This document shows positions 25,702 through 34,826 of a DNA stretch of 64,000 nucleotides, piece after piece; the first letter of the stretch is position 1; each line of letters opens with the position of its first letter. The notes under the pieces were generated by a model. It had not been told where the DNA came from. It made no database searches and saw only the letters and a program-made list of their open reading frames with translations. Source of the stretch: an uncultured Bacteroides sp. (GTDB lineage Bacteria; Bacteroidota; Bacteroidia; Bacteroidales; Bacteroidaceae); the NCBI RefSeq assembly GCF_963678845.1, contig NZ_OY787466.1:186001-250000 (forward strand), read 5' to 3'. Position numbers and translations under genes: made by a program.

Positions 25702-27720
25702 TTATTTTTGTGCTGTGTTTGCCGGTTGGTGTGTGGCTTTCTTTAAAACAATTAATTCATTGTTCTTGTCTACTATAGTACCCCACAGCTGGCGTAAAGA
25801 ACTGTATTCTTCTTTTGTGTAAAGAATTCTTTTTAAAGAGAAGATATATCTCACAGAAATTTGATTGTTCTCAAATTTTGTACTATAAATGCAGGTACAT
25901 CCCTCATTTTCTAGATTAATCTTAACTGGTTTCGGCATTTCTTCCACCTGATATCCTTCGGGAATAGTTAAAACACTTGTAAGTTTATATGTGTATGGAT
26001 AATTGAACTCGATAGGGAACTTTCGTTCTTCTTTAATAAACTGGTTTTTTGTTAAATGAGGAAAAACCATTGGATTAAGATATATATGCTCATCATTTGA
26101 TGTTGTCTCTTTAGTGAAAGACACCCTTTCCTGTACGCTGGGCGAAAGACTGTTTATATCCTTAAAGGAGCATTCCTTTATTGAAATTCCATCTTCAGTT
26201 TCTGTCTTTTCTATAAAAGAAGTACTATCTTTTGCAGCCTTGAATGCAGATCTGAAACTTGCAGCTTGTTCTCCAATATACGAAATCATTCTTTCGCCTT
26301 TTATTACTCCCTCAGGACTGATAGATCCTGAAATAAGTGTATTAACTGAATGTCTGCCAATATTGGTTAGATCTACCCATGTTCCGGCTTCTTTTGTATG
26401 GAATGTTCTTGCCCTATCTACCATAAGAACGGGTGGCAGTATATTTATATCGCCATTTTTTACAGAACCATCTAAATAAACAGTCGTACTGTCAGTGTCG
26501 TGGATTCCTACAACAAATGTATTTAATTTGTTTATACTAGGATATGTGTAAGGAAGCCTTCCCAGGTCTCTTTTGCTCATCATTACAGGAAATGCATCTA
26601 TGCCTGCATCCTTTAACATACTAATAAGCACAAAATTAATATCTGCATTGCTTCCTGTTCCGTTCTTGATCGCTTTTTTAACATTTTCTCCATTAAAACC
26701 ATACTTGTCATTCCATGTGATTTTGGTCTTTAGAAACTTGAAAATGGTTCGGATCTTTTCTTGTGCAGTGAGGTTCGACAAATTAATGGCGTGCATTTCT
26801 TCTTTATATGGATTTCTTAATTTAAGTGTACCACCAAAATCTTCATCATCTTTTAGTAATTTATCAATATCTTCCCAGGTAGTAGTGTAAGGTTTATACA
26901 ATGAATTGGGGAATTGTATACCTTGTAATTCAAAACTTACCTGAGCGCGGAAGTCATCAGTGCACCACACATTGGGCTCGTCCTTTAATGCAGGTAGGTC
27001 ATTTACGGAAAAAGTCAGTTGTCTGCAAGTACAAGTCACTTGTTGGAAATGACCTTCGTCATCTTTAACAGTAAAACCTTGGTTAGCTGTGTTTTCTTTT
27101 GTTTTTAATGGTTCGGTGCTTCTGGTTTCGATATTAAATTTATAATATTCAGGGATACGAACTTCATAATTTGCATAAATTACTGGTATACTTTGCTGTA
27201 TAACCATATCGGAAAGCTGATAATAAATCTCGGATGATAGTTTGTATTTGTATTCAATTACAGTCCCGGCTTTAACTGATGGTATGGAAAACTTAATTTG
27301 CTTCCAGTTGTCATTGACTTTCTCTTCAAAGATATAGGTTTTATCCATCTTTGTTTTTACGATTTTCCCATTCTCTATATTATAAGCATACGCTTCTATC
27401 TTTGATACATATTCTTTCGGTGAATTGCTTTTTCCATTGTCATAAAAAGGGATAGTCACATTCGCATATTCGGTTCCTTCTGATTTTAGAACTTTAATTT
27501 TTGTCTCATAATAGTATTCTACCTCAAAACCTTTGGCTCCGTACTCATAGTTAATATCAGCGTTCTTATAGATTGTAACAGCTGAAGCTGTAGTGTCTTT
27601 TTGATAAGACTTCATGGTAACCTCGTTATTTGTAACTTTGCCGTATTTGAAATTATATTCTTGGGCAGATAAGAGCATAGCAGGTAATGCTATGAAAAAT
27701 AGAGTTAAGATTCTTTTCAT
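25702..27720 (-). CDS. DUF3857/transglutaminase-like protein, catalytic residues lost
   Basis: A 672-residue exported protein (signal peptide ending LSAQ) with the DUF3857 plus transglutaminase-like layout. At the catalytic site the usual GDC is GSN (Asn358 for Cys, NGTGSNADINFVL), and the NHV motif reads NTF, so His is also lost. The fold is otherwise well kept (MLKDAGIDAFPVMMSKRDLG), pointing to a binding rather than enzymatic role. It is a close paralogue of the next gene upstream and shares most of its length with it, a tandem duplication. Confidence 0.85.
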   Translation of the reverse strand: MKRILTLFFIALPAMLLSAQEYNFKYGKVTNNEVTMKSYQKDTTASAVTIYKNADINYEYGAKGFEVEYYYETKIKVLKSEGTEYANVTIPFYDNGKSNSPKEYVSKIEAYAYNIENGKIVKTKMDKTYIFEEKVNDNWKQIKFSIPSVKAGTVIEYKYKLSSEIYYQLSDMVIQQSIPVIYANYEVRIPEYYKFNIETRSTEPLKTKENTANQGFTVKDDEGHFQQVTCTCRQLTFSVNDLPALKDEPNVWCTDDFRAQVSFELQGIQFPNSLYKPYTTTWEDIDKLLKDDEDFGGTLKLRNPYKEEMHAINLSNLTAQEKIRTIFKFLKTKITWNDKYGFNGENVKKAIKNGTGSNADINFVLISMLKDAGIDAFPVMMSKRDLGRLPYTYPSINKLNTFVVGIHDTDSTTVYLDGSVKNGDINILPPVLMVDRARTFHTKEAGTWVDLTNIGRHSVNTLISGSISPEGVIKGERMISYIGEQAASFRSAFKAAKDSTSFIEKTETEDGISIKECSFKDINSLSPSVQERVSFTKETTSNDEHIYLNPMVFPHLTKNQFIKEERKFPIEFNYPYTYKLTSVLTIPEGYQVEEMPKPVKINLENEGCTCIYSTKFENNQISVRYIFSLKRILYTKEEYSSLRQLWGTIVDKNNELIVLKKATHQPANTAQK

Positions 27721-27813
27721 AGAATAATTGTTTAGATTAAATTTATATATAAACTTAAATTCATGTTGTTTTTATAAAATGTAAAAGCGTTTTTCTTTAT
27801 TTCAATAAAGATG

Positions 27814-29832
27814 TTAGCTCTTGTTTAATGTTTGTTGTCCTACTTTCTTCAAGACAATTAGTTCGTTGTTTTTGTTAACAATACTGCCCCAAAACTTACG
27901 TAAGGTAGTATATTCGTCCTTTGTATAAAGGATTTTTTTTAAGGTGAAAGTATATCTTACCATGATTTGATTATTGACAGACTGAACGTTATAAATGCAG
28001 GTACATTCCTCTTTTTCTAGATTGATCTTAACGGGTTTCGGCATCTCTTCTACTTGATATCCTTCTGGCAGAGTTAAAATGCTAGCAAGTTGAAATGTAT
28101 ATGGATAATCGAATTCTATGGGAAGTTTACGATCTTCTGCTGTAAATTGATTTTTAGTTAAATGAGGGAAAATCATAGGATTAAGATAAATATATTCAGC
28201 ATTGGCTGATGCTTCTTTAGTAAATGATAGTTTTTCTTGCACACGGGAAGAAAAACTGTTTATATCCTTAATGGAGCATTCTTTTATTGAAATACCATCT
28301 TCAGATTCTGTCTTTTCAATAAAAGCGACACTGTCTTTGGCTGCATGAAATGCATTTCGGAAACCTGCAGCTTGTTCTCCTGTGTAGGAAGCTGTTTTTT
28401 CTCCTTTGATTATTCCCTCAGGGCTGATAGATCCTGATATAAGAATGTTAACTGAATGTTTGCCTATATTATTCAGATTTACCCAGCTCCCTTTTCCGTT
28501 CTCGTTATAAATTCTTGCGCGATCTACCATAAGTACAGGAGGAAGGATGTTAATATCACCATTTTTAACAGAACTATCTAAATAAATATTTGTACTGTCA
28601 GTATCATTTATGCCTACAACAAAAGTGTTTAGTTTATATACACTAGGGAAAAAGAGAGGGAGCCTTCCATCATCTCGTTTACTCATCATAACAGGGAAAG
28701 CATTTATTCCTGCATCTTTTAGCATACTAATAAGAACAAAGTTAAAATCGGCATTGCTTCCTGTTCCTGATTTAATGGCCTTTTTAACATCATTCCCATA
28801 AAAGCGATAATTTCCATCCCATGATATTTTTGTTTTGAGAAACTGAAAAGTTGCACGTGTTTTTTCTGTGATGGTGGGTAAAGATGTTATATTCAAAGCG
28901 CGCATTTCTTCTCTATAGGGATTCTTCATATTAAGAATACCTCCAAAATCTTCTTCTTTTTTTAGTAATTCATCTATGTTTTCCCATGTGCTTGTATAAG
29001 GTTTGTATTCAGAATCGGGAAATTGTGTCCCTTTTAATTCAAATGTAACCTTTGCCCGGTAATCATTGGAACACCAAACATTAGGCTCATCTTTTATAGC
29101 TGGGAGATTAATGACTGTGAGAAAGATTCTACGGCAGTTAAAACCAACGGTGAATGACTGGTTATTTTCTTTTTCTACTAAAATAGTTTGGGGCACAATA
29201 GATTCTGCTACTTTTATTTGATCTTTACCTCTTAACTCTGCGTTGAAATCAAAATATAGTGGAATTTGGATGTCATAGTTGCTGTAAATTACAGGAATGT
29301 CTTGTTGAAAAACACAATCGGCAATCTGATCAGGAAATTCTGAAGTTAATTTGTATCTGTATTCAATTACAGTTCCTTCTTTTACAGCTGGAATGGAAAA
29401 TTTTACTTGTTTCCAGTAAGGGTTAACTCGTTCTTCAAAAATGTAACTTTTATCCATTTTTGTTTTCTTTATCTTTCCGTCCTCCATATTATATGCGTAT
29501 GCTTCAATTTTTGATACAAATTCTTTTGATGCATCACTTTTATCTTTATCATAAATAGGGATAACTATATTTGCATATTTAACTCCTTCAGATTTTAAAA
29601 TTTTTATCTTGTTTTCATAATTATACTCTATTATAAAAGCATCTTTTTTGTATTCATATTTGGCAATTACATTTTTATAGATTGTGACTGCAGAGGCTGT
29701 AGTGTCTGGCTTATATGTTTTCATCGAAACCTCATTAGAGGTTATTTTGTCATAATTATAATTGTATTCTTGGGCAAATATTACGCTAATAGGCATAATA
29801 AATAATAGAAATAGAATAGCAATTCTTCTCAT
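27814..29832 (-). CDS. DUF3857/transglutaminase-like protein, catalytic residues lost
   Basis: A 672-residue paralogue of the protein at 25702-27720 with the same length and near-identical blocks (NLISG-type stretch VNILISGSISPEGIIKGE, EEMPKPVKINLE). The catalytic Cys is again Asn (Asn360, SGTGSNADFNFVL) and NTF again replaces NHV. The signal peptide ends IFAQ. It is the first of the three genes. A -7-like TATCTTTA occurs about 60 bases upstream on the minus strand. Sharing the same two losses means the catalytic site was lost before the duplication. Confidence 0.85.
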   Translation of the reverse strand: MRRIAILFLLFIMPISVIFAQEYNYNYDKITSNEVSMKTYKPDTTASAVTIYKNVIAKYEYKKDAFIIEYNYENKIKILKSEGVKYANIVIPIYDKDKSDASKEFVSKIEAYAYNMEDGKIKKTKMDKSYIFEERVNPYWKQVKFSIPAVKEGTVIEYRYKLTSEFPDQIADCVFQQDIPVIYSNYDIQIPLYFDFNAELRGKDQIKVAESIVPQTILVEKENNQSFTVGFNCRRIFLTVINLPAIKDEPNVWCSNDYRAKVTFELKGTQFPDSEYKPYTSTWENIDELLKKEEDFGGILNMKNPYREEMRALNITSLPTITEKTRATFQFLKTKISWDGNYRFYGNDVKKAIKSGTGSNADFNFVLISMLKDAGINAFPVMMSKRDDGRLPLFFPSVYKLNTFVVGINDTDSTNIYLDSSVKNGDINILPPVLMVDRARIYNENGKGSWVNLNNIGKHSVNILISGSISPEGIIKGEKTASYTGEQAAGFRNAFHAAKDSVAFIEKTESEDGISIKECSIKDINSFSSRVQEKLSFTKEASANAEYIYLNPMIFPHLTKNQFTAEDRKLPIEFDYPYTFQLASILTLPEGYQVEEMPKPVKINLEKEECTCIYNVQSVNNQIMVRYTFTLKKILYTKDEYTTLRKFWGSIVNKNNELIVLKKVGQQTLNKS

Positions 29833-29999
29833 ATTAGGTTAGTTTTAAAGAGATATAGTTAAGAGTATAAAAATATATTATTTAATTGTTGCGATAAAGA
29901 TATTTGTTTTTTTTATCAGAATCAAATTATTTCGATATTTTATGGTAAAAATAATAATATATATATTTTGATAAAAAGAATATAAGGTAATATAATAAG

Positions 30000-30602
30000 T
30001 TACAAAGAACAGAAGAGTGTAACTAGAAAAGGCACCGAAAAGTCGGTCATACAGCCATGAAAGATTGAAATAACGACAAGATCTTTTCCGCAGAATTGAG
30101 TAATGATGGGTAGGGTGGTGTCTGCTGTTGTTGCTCCTCCGACAGATATGGGAGCAAGTTTTCCGAAATATTTCACAAGAAGAGGGGCGCATAATAAAGC
30201 GGTTATCTCTCTCATTATATTGCATAACAAGGCTATTGTGCCCAGTTCTGCACCGCGGTATTCTGTAATGATTATACTGGATAGTGAATAGTAACCTAAT
30301 CCTGAACCTACAGCACAGCAATCACTGATGGAACGATTGGAAAGAAATAAAGACGTAATGATACATCCTGCCAATGTACCTAAGATGGTCATTAAAGGTA
30401 GCAGGGTGTATCGTATATTTAATTGCCTGAAATTTTTCAAGGTGCTTGTATCGCTTCCTATGCTTATGCCGACAAAGAACATTAATCCGCAAAGTGCATA
30501 GAAGCTTATATCAGCGTGAATAATACTGTCTGGTAAAAGATTGTAGTGGCTTACAATGATGCCAAGTATAAAGAAACCTACAATGGTAAGACTTCCCTTC
30601 AT
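30000..30602 (-). CDS. lysO: Lysine exporter LysO, C-terminal part
   Basis: A 200-residue membrane protein with about six hydrophobic helices, matching the C-terminal part of the LysO (DUF340) exporter: FYALCGLMFFVGISIGSD, SGLGYYSLSSIIITEYRGAE, LLCNIMREITALL and GGATTADTTLPII are family motifs. LysO exports lysine and toxic analogues in E. coli. The start taken is ATG 30602, which overlaps the stop of the N-terminal gene as ATGA. A longer frame to 30647 would overlap that gene more. LysO is one chain in E. coli; here it is split into two coupled genes. Confidence 0.85.
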   Translation of the reverse strand: MKGSLTIVGFFILGIIVSHYNLLPDSIIHADISFYALCGLMFFVGISIGSDTSTLKNFRQLNIRYTLLPLMTILGTLAGCIITSLFLSNRSISDCCAVGSGLGYYSLSSIIITEYRGAELGTIALLCNIMREITALLCAPLLVKYFGKLAPISVGGATTADTTLPIITQFCGKDLVVISIFHGCMTDFSVPFLVTLFCSL

Positions 30603-30892
30603 TCTTTCTCTTCTTTTTTCTGATTGTTCCTGGAAATATAAACCCATAGTGCCCAGGATGCCAGTATGCTTCCAATAACACCTGATATCATTAGCAGCAA
30701 TGCTTCTAGTCCGAAGTTATAGATTCCTTTGATAAGTTTATTGTTTCCTCCAACTTCCAGTCCAAGTAAAAAGAGTAGTAGCCAGATAAATCCGGTGGCA
30801 ATACGATTTACAACTCCAGTCTCCTTGTTTCGCAATCTATATCCGATAAATATTCCTGTAGACATAAATAAAATAATGGCAATAATGAACAT
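30599..30892 (-). CDS. Lysine exporter LysO, N-terminal part
   Basis: A 97-residue membrane protein with three hydrophobic helices (about 1-20, 32-50 and 62-85) and the motif LLFLLGLEVGGN, which matches the N-terminal part of LysO. It ends in a short charged tail (NNQKKEEKE). It precedes the C-terminal part with a 4-base ATGA overlap, indicating translational coupling and a two-subunit exporter. It starts 18 bases after hemW and is probably co-transcribed with it. Confidence 0.82.
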   Translation of the reverse strand: MFIIAIILFMSTGIFIGYRLRNKETGVVNRIATGFIWLLLFLLGLEVGGNNKLIKGIYNFGLEALLLMISGVIGSILASWALWVYISRNNQKKEEKE

Positions 30893-30910
30893 TGTATTCC
30901 TTTTTTTTAA

Positions 30911-32044
30911 TTAGTCTTCCACCCAAAGTAGATCACTCATAATTCCGTCTGAAATAAAAATACCGCCTTTACTGAGGAAAAGAGTGTTGTTTCGTAACTC
31001 CAGTTTGCCTGTATCAAGATAGGCTTTTGCATTATCAAGACAATATTGTTTTAATTCTATTCCAAATTCCTCCTTTAATCGGTTTAAAGGCAATCCCCAC
31101 ATGGTGCGCAGGGAGGTAATTACAAAGTCATTGTATCGGGTGGTGATGCTTAACTTTTCTATTTCAACTGCAAGGATGCCTTTTTCTATTCCGTCAATAT
31201 ATTGATCCAGTGAAGAAATATTCCATTGGCGTGTGCTTCCGTCAAAGGAGTGTGCTGAAGGGCCACAGCCCAGATACTTCTTACCAGTCCAATAACTGGA
31301 ATTGTGTCGCGAATACTTATCGGGCATACAGAAGTTGGATATCTCATAATGCTGAAATCCTGCTTGAATTAGGCGGTCAATCATCAATGCAAAGAAATCA
31401 ACGCTGGATTCTTCGTCCGCCTCTTCTACTTTATGTTTAAGCAACATTTTATATAGAGGAGTTCCTTCTTCATAAATTAAATGGTAGGCAGAAATATGTT
31501 CCACGTTGAGGCTGATAGCTTGGTTCAGATCAGCTTCCCAGCTCTCCGCTGTTTCTCCCGGTAAACCGTACATTAGGTCAATACTGATATTTTGAAATCC
31601 AGCCAACCGGCATTCTTTAACCGCTCTGATAGCTTGCTCGGCAGTGTGCCTCCGTTTAAGCAGGCGTAATGTCTGTTCATTGAACGTCTGTATACCAATG
31701 CTGATGCGGTTAAAGGGTAGGGAAGATAACTCTTTTATATATTCAGGACTCAAATCATCCGGATTTGCCTCGAGTGTAATCTCACTGCATTGTTCCAGAT
31801 TGAATTCTTTCTTTATGGTGCTGAATATCTTTTCAAAATCCTGTCTGGATAATTGTGAAGGAGTGCCTCCGCCAAAATAAATAGTCTCCACCGGTTCATT
31901 CCCCAGATATGATTTCCGGCTTTGCAATTCCTTGCAAAGCGCAGAGAGATAACGATCTTTTATTTCACTTCTTGTAGTAGAATAAAAGTCACAATATATG
32001 CAGCGAGTTTTGCAAAAGGGAATATGTATATAGATGCCAGCCAT
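30911..32044 (-). CDS. hemW: Radical SAM heme chaperone HemW
   Basis: A 377-residue protein of the HemN-like family now assigned to heme trafficking. MAGIYIHIPFCKTRCIYCDF carries the CX3CX2C cluster motif. YFGGGTPSQL, EANPDD, ISIGIQTFNEQTL and NISIDLMYGLPGE are conserved blocks. The true HemN residues for coproporphyrinogen oxidase are not evident, and the CNxxC stretch is absent, as usual for HemW. Start chosen at ATG 32044. A longer frame begins at a TTG inside the -7 box and cannot be used. Confidence 0.92.
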   Translation of the reverse strand: MAGIYIHIPFCKTRCIYCDFYSTTRSEIKDRYLSALCKELQSRKSYLGNEPVETIYFGGGTPSQLSRQDFEKIFSTIKKEFNLEQCSEITLEANPDDLSPEYIKELSSLPFNRISIGIQTFNEQTLRLLKRRHTAEQAIRAVKECRLAGFQNISIDLMYGLPGETAESWEADLNQAISLNVEHISAYHLIYEEGTPLYKMLLKHKVEEADEESSVDFFALMIDRLIQAGFQHYEISNFCMPDKYSRHNSSYWTGKKYLGCGPSAHSFDGSTRQWNISSLDQYIDGIEKGILAVEIEKLSITTRYNDFVITSLRTMWGLPLNRLKEEFGIELKQYCLDNAKAYLDTGKLELRNNTLFLSKGGIFISDGIMSDLLWVED

Positions 32045-32065
32045 ACTTTTTGATGTTTTAGTATA

Positions 32066-32073
32066 CAAAAGTA
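32066..32073 (-). promoter_or_regulatory. -7 box of hemW-lysO
   Basis: The minus strand reads TACTTTTG, a full TAnnTTTG match, 21 bases before ATG 32044. It settles the hemW start. Confidence 0.6.
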
Positions 32074-32203
32074 AGGCTTATTTGATAAAAAAGATTCATT
32101 GAAAGATAAATTAAATATCTCGCAAGGGTGATTTAGGGAATTCTTCACCTTGGTTAGTTCTTTTATTAAGTTCTCATTCTTAGGAGTTGACTTATTAGAA
32201 ATA

Positions 32204-32229
32204 AAGACTACTTTTTAAAAAGTAGTCTT
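32204..32229. repeat. 26-bp perfect palindrome between divergent genes
   Basis: AAGACTACTTTTT followed by its exact reverse complement AAAAAGTAGTCTT gives a loop-free palindrome between hemW and the EF-G gene. No annotated gene ends nearby and there is no long T-run on either side, so a terminator role is uncertain. The rest of the 32074-32406 spacer holds no gene. Confidence 0.45.
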
Positions 32230-32320
32230 CGCCTTAAATATACAGAGCTCTCAGTATAAAGATTATTAACCATACAGTTGTGTTGAATAACATAGTTGTG
32301 TAACACGGGTAAATAATTGT

Positions 32321-32346
32321 TTTTGAAAAATTTAATTAATAATTTG
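32321..32346 (+). promoter_or_regulatory. Possible promoter of the EF-G paralogue
   Basis: TTTTG at 32321-32325 and TAATAATTTG at 32337-32346 resemble -33 and -7 elements, but the -7 is imperfect and the spacing short. The leader would be about 55 bases. An inverted repeat, GTGTAACAC (32298-32306), lies just upstream. Confidence 0.25.
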
Positions 32347-32406
32347 CGCTCACATAAAAGGTATGCGAGGAACATATCCGAGTTAATAATTTAAATCTTA
32401 TATATT

Positions 32407-34566
32407 ATGAAGGTATATCAGACTAATGAAATTAAGAACATTGCCTTATTGGGAAGTTCAGGCTCTGGGAAAACCACTCTCGTTGAAGCGATGCTCTTCG
32501 AGAGTGGTATTATAAAACGTAGAGGAAGCATCGCCGCCAAGAATACAGTTAGTGATTACTTTCCTGTAGAACAGGAATATGGCTATTCTGTGTTTTCTAC
32601 TGTTTTCCATACCGAGTGGAACGGGAAAAAACTGAATATGATTGATTGTCCAGGTTCAGATGACTTTGTGGGTGGTGCTGTTACAGCTTTGAATGTTACA
32701 GATACTGCTATCCTTTTAATCAACGGACAGTATGGTGTTGAAGTGGGAACACAAAACCATTTTCGTTACACTGAAAAATTTGAAAAACCCCTAATTTTCC
32801 TTGTTAATCAGCTTGATAATGATAAGTGCGATTATGATAACGTCCTCGAACAATTGAAAGATGCTTATGGCCCTAAAATTGTACCTATTCAATATCCCTT
32901 AGTTTGTGGCTCGGGTTTTAATTCCTTGATTGATGTCCTTTTGATGAAGAAATTTACATGGAAGCCCGAAGGTGGGGTTCCTGTTGTTGAAGATATTCCT
33001 GCCGAAGAAATGGATAAGGCTATGGAAATGCATAAAGCTTTAGTTGAAGCTGCTGCAGAGAACGATGAAGCATTGATGGAGAAATTTTTTGAGCAAGAAT
33101 CATTGACAGAAGATGAAATGCGTCTGGGTATCCGCGAAGGATTGGTAACACGTAGTATCTTTCCGGTTTTCTGTGTATGTGCAGGAAAAGATATGGGCGT
33201 TCGTCGATTGATGGAATTCCTTGGAAATGTAGTGCCTTATGTTTCTGATATGCCAAAAGTAACGAATACGGAAGGAAAAGAAATTGCACCGAATGTAAAT
33301 AATCCAGTCTCTCTTTATTTCTTTAAAACAAGTGTGGAACCTCATATTGGTGAAGTGTCTTATTTTAAAGTAATGAGCGGAAAAGTGAAAGAAGGAGACG
33401 ATCTTACAAATGCAGACAGAGGTTCAAAAGAAAGAATAGCCCAGATATTTGTCGTGGCCGGAGCTAACCGTATCAAGGTTGAAGAACTCCAGGCTGGTGA
33501 TATCGGTGCCACTGTGAAACTGAAAGATGTGAAAACAGGAAACACCTTGAACGGTAAGGATTGCGATAACAAATTTAACTTTATAAAATATCCAAATTCT
33601 AGATATACCCGGGCAATAAAACCCCTAAATGAAGCGGATACAGAAAAGATGATGAGCATTCTTAATCGTATGCGCGAAGAAGATCCTACTTGGGTTATAG
33701 AACAATCAAAAGAGTTGAAGCAAACATTGGTGCATGGTCAGGGAGAATTCCATCTTCGTACATTAAAATGGCGTTTGGAAAACAATGAGAAGTTACTGAT
33801 TAAATATGAGGAACCAAGGATCCCTTACCGTGAAACAATAACAAAAGCTTCTCGTGCAGACTATCGTCATAAGAAACAATCAGGAGGAGCTGGTCAGTTT
33901 GGCGAAGTGCATTTGATTGTAGAACCTTATAAAGAGGGAATGCCTGTACCCGAAATATATAAGTTCAATGGGCAGGAATTTAAAATAGCTGTAAAAGGGA
34001 AAGAAGAAATACCGTTGGATTGGGGTGGGAAGTTAGTGTTCATTAACAGTATCGTGGGCGGATCTATTGATACTCGTTTTATGCCTGCTATTTTAAAAGG
34101 AATTATGGCTAGAATGGAACAAGGCCCGCTTACAGGTTCTTATGCCCGCGATGTTCGTGTCATTGTTTATGAAGGGAAAATGCATCCGGTCGATTCTAAT
34201 GAAATATCCTTTATGCTTGCCGGCCGCAATGCTTTCAGTGAGGCATTTAAGAATGCCGGACCAAAAATTCTGGAACCCATTTACGATGTGGAAATATTTG
34301 TGCCTAGTGACAAAATGGGGGATGTGATGGGAGATCTTCAGGGGCGCCGTGCCATGATTATGGGAATGAGCAGCGAAAAAGGATTTGAAAAATTGGTAGC
34401 TAAAGTCCCATTGAAAGAAATGTCCTCTTATTCAACCTCATTAAGCTCGCTTACAGGTGGAAGGGCATCATTTATTATGAAATTCTCAAGCTATGAGCTT
34501 GTTCCGGCTGATATTCAGGATAAATTGATTAAAGAATTTGAAGCTAAACAAGTAAAAGAAGAATAA
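32407..34566 (+). CDS. fusA2: Elongation factor G paralogue (EF-G2 type)
   Basis: A 719-residue translational GTPase-fold protein with all EF-G domains. Its G motifs are altered: the P-loop GSSGSGKTT (16-24) is kept, G3 is DCPGSDDF (80-87) in place of DTPGHVDF so the catalytic His is missing, G4 is NQLD (134-137) in place of NKMD, and the RGIT switch motif is absent. Domain IV/V blocks (KQSGGAGQFGEVHL, DLQGRRAMIMGM, LSSLTGGRASF) are intact. Bacteroides EF-G2 is reported to support translocation without GTP hydrolysis during carbon starvation and gut colonisation. This gene matches that type and is not the housekeeping fusA. Confidence 0.85.
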   Translation: MKVYQTNEIKNIALLGSSGSGKTTLVEAMLFESGIIKRRGSIAAKNTVSDYFPVEQEYGYSVFSTVFHTEWNGKKLNMIDCPGSDDFVGGAVTALNVTDTAILLINGQYGVEVGTQNHFRYTEKFEKPLIFLVNQLDNDKCDYDNVLEQLKDAYGPKIVPIQYPLVCGSGFNSLIDVLLMKKFTWKPEGGVPVVEDIPAEEMDKAMEMHKALVEAAAENDEALMEKFFEQESLTEDEMRLGIREGLVTRSIFPVFCVCAGKDMGVRRLMEFLGNVVPYVSDMPKVTNTEGKEIAPNVNNPVSLYFFKTSVEPHIGEVSYFKVMSGKVKEGDDLTNADRGSKERIAQIFVVAGANRIKVEELQAGDIGATVKLKDVKTGNTLNGKDCDNKFNFIKYPNSRYTRAIKPLNEADTEKMMSILNRMREEDPTWVIEQSKELKQTLVHGQGEFHLRTLKWRLENNEKLLIKYEEPRIPYRETITKASRADYRHKKQSGGAGQFGEVHLIVEPYKEGMPVPEIYKFNGQEFKIAVKGKEEIPLDWGGKLVFINSIVGGSIDTRFMPAILKGIMARMEQGPLTGSYARDVRVIVYEGKMHPVDSNEISFMLAGRNAFSEAFKNAGPKILEPIYDVEIFVPSDKMGDVMGDLQGRRAMIMGMSSEKGFEKLVAKVPLKEMSSYSTSLSSLTGGRASFIMKFSSYELVPADIQDKLIKEFEAKQVKEE

Positions 34567-34591
34567 TTCAATTTTTGTATTTAGAAAGATT

Positions 34592-34628
34592 AAAGTCGCC
34601 GTTCATACGTGTCCGGCGACTTTTTTTT
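34592..34628 (+). terminator. Terminator of the EF-G paralogue
   Basis: AAAGTCGCCG (34592-34601) pairs with CGGCGACTTT (34614-34623), followed by a run of eight T in total, 26 bases after the stop codon. Confidence 0.85.
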
Positions 34629-34681
34629 AACAATGTTTGATATTAAAAGGCGTTTTTGTAGTGGGAAACTTAATTTTATAT

Positions 34682-34689
34682 TATTTTTG
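34682..34689 (+). promoter_or_regulatory. -7 box of rprXY
   Basis: TATTTTTG matches TAnnTTTG and would give a leader of about 130 bases before rprX. A second TAAATTTG at 34815-34822 is too close to the ATG to be useful. Confidence 0.45.
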
Positions 34690-34750
34690 CAACTATATCA
34701 GCACTTTTTTTGTTATAATATACAAATTATTAAATAAAACGTGCTGTTCG

Positions 34751-34800
34751 GTTAATAATAGAAAACGCTCAGTTAAAACAGGTTAATCTGTTTTGAGTGT
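34751..34800 (+). promoter_or_regulatory. GTTAA direct repeats and hairpin before rprX
   Basis: GTTAA occurs at 34751, 34772 and 34782 (spacing 21 and 10, the helical phasing used by OmpR-type regulators) and again at 34799 and 34813. AAAACAG/CTGTTTT (34775-34794) forms a stem inside it, extended by CTCA/TGAG. It may be an autoregulatory RprY site. Confidence 0.3.
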
Positions 34801-34826
34801 TAATTTAGGTATGTTAAATTTGTTGT

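Noticed and set aside
29878..30321. 147-codon minus-strand frame overlapping the LysO C-terminal gene
   Set aside because: Out of frame with a protein that has clear family motifs and membrane helices; its composition is unlike a real protein.
32407..34566. Housekeeping elongation factor G
   Set aside because: The altered G3, G4 and switch motifs and the lack of str-operon neighbours argue for a paralogue.
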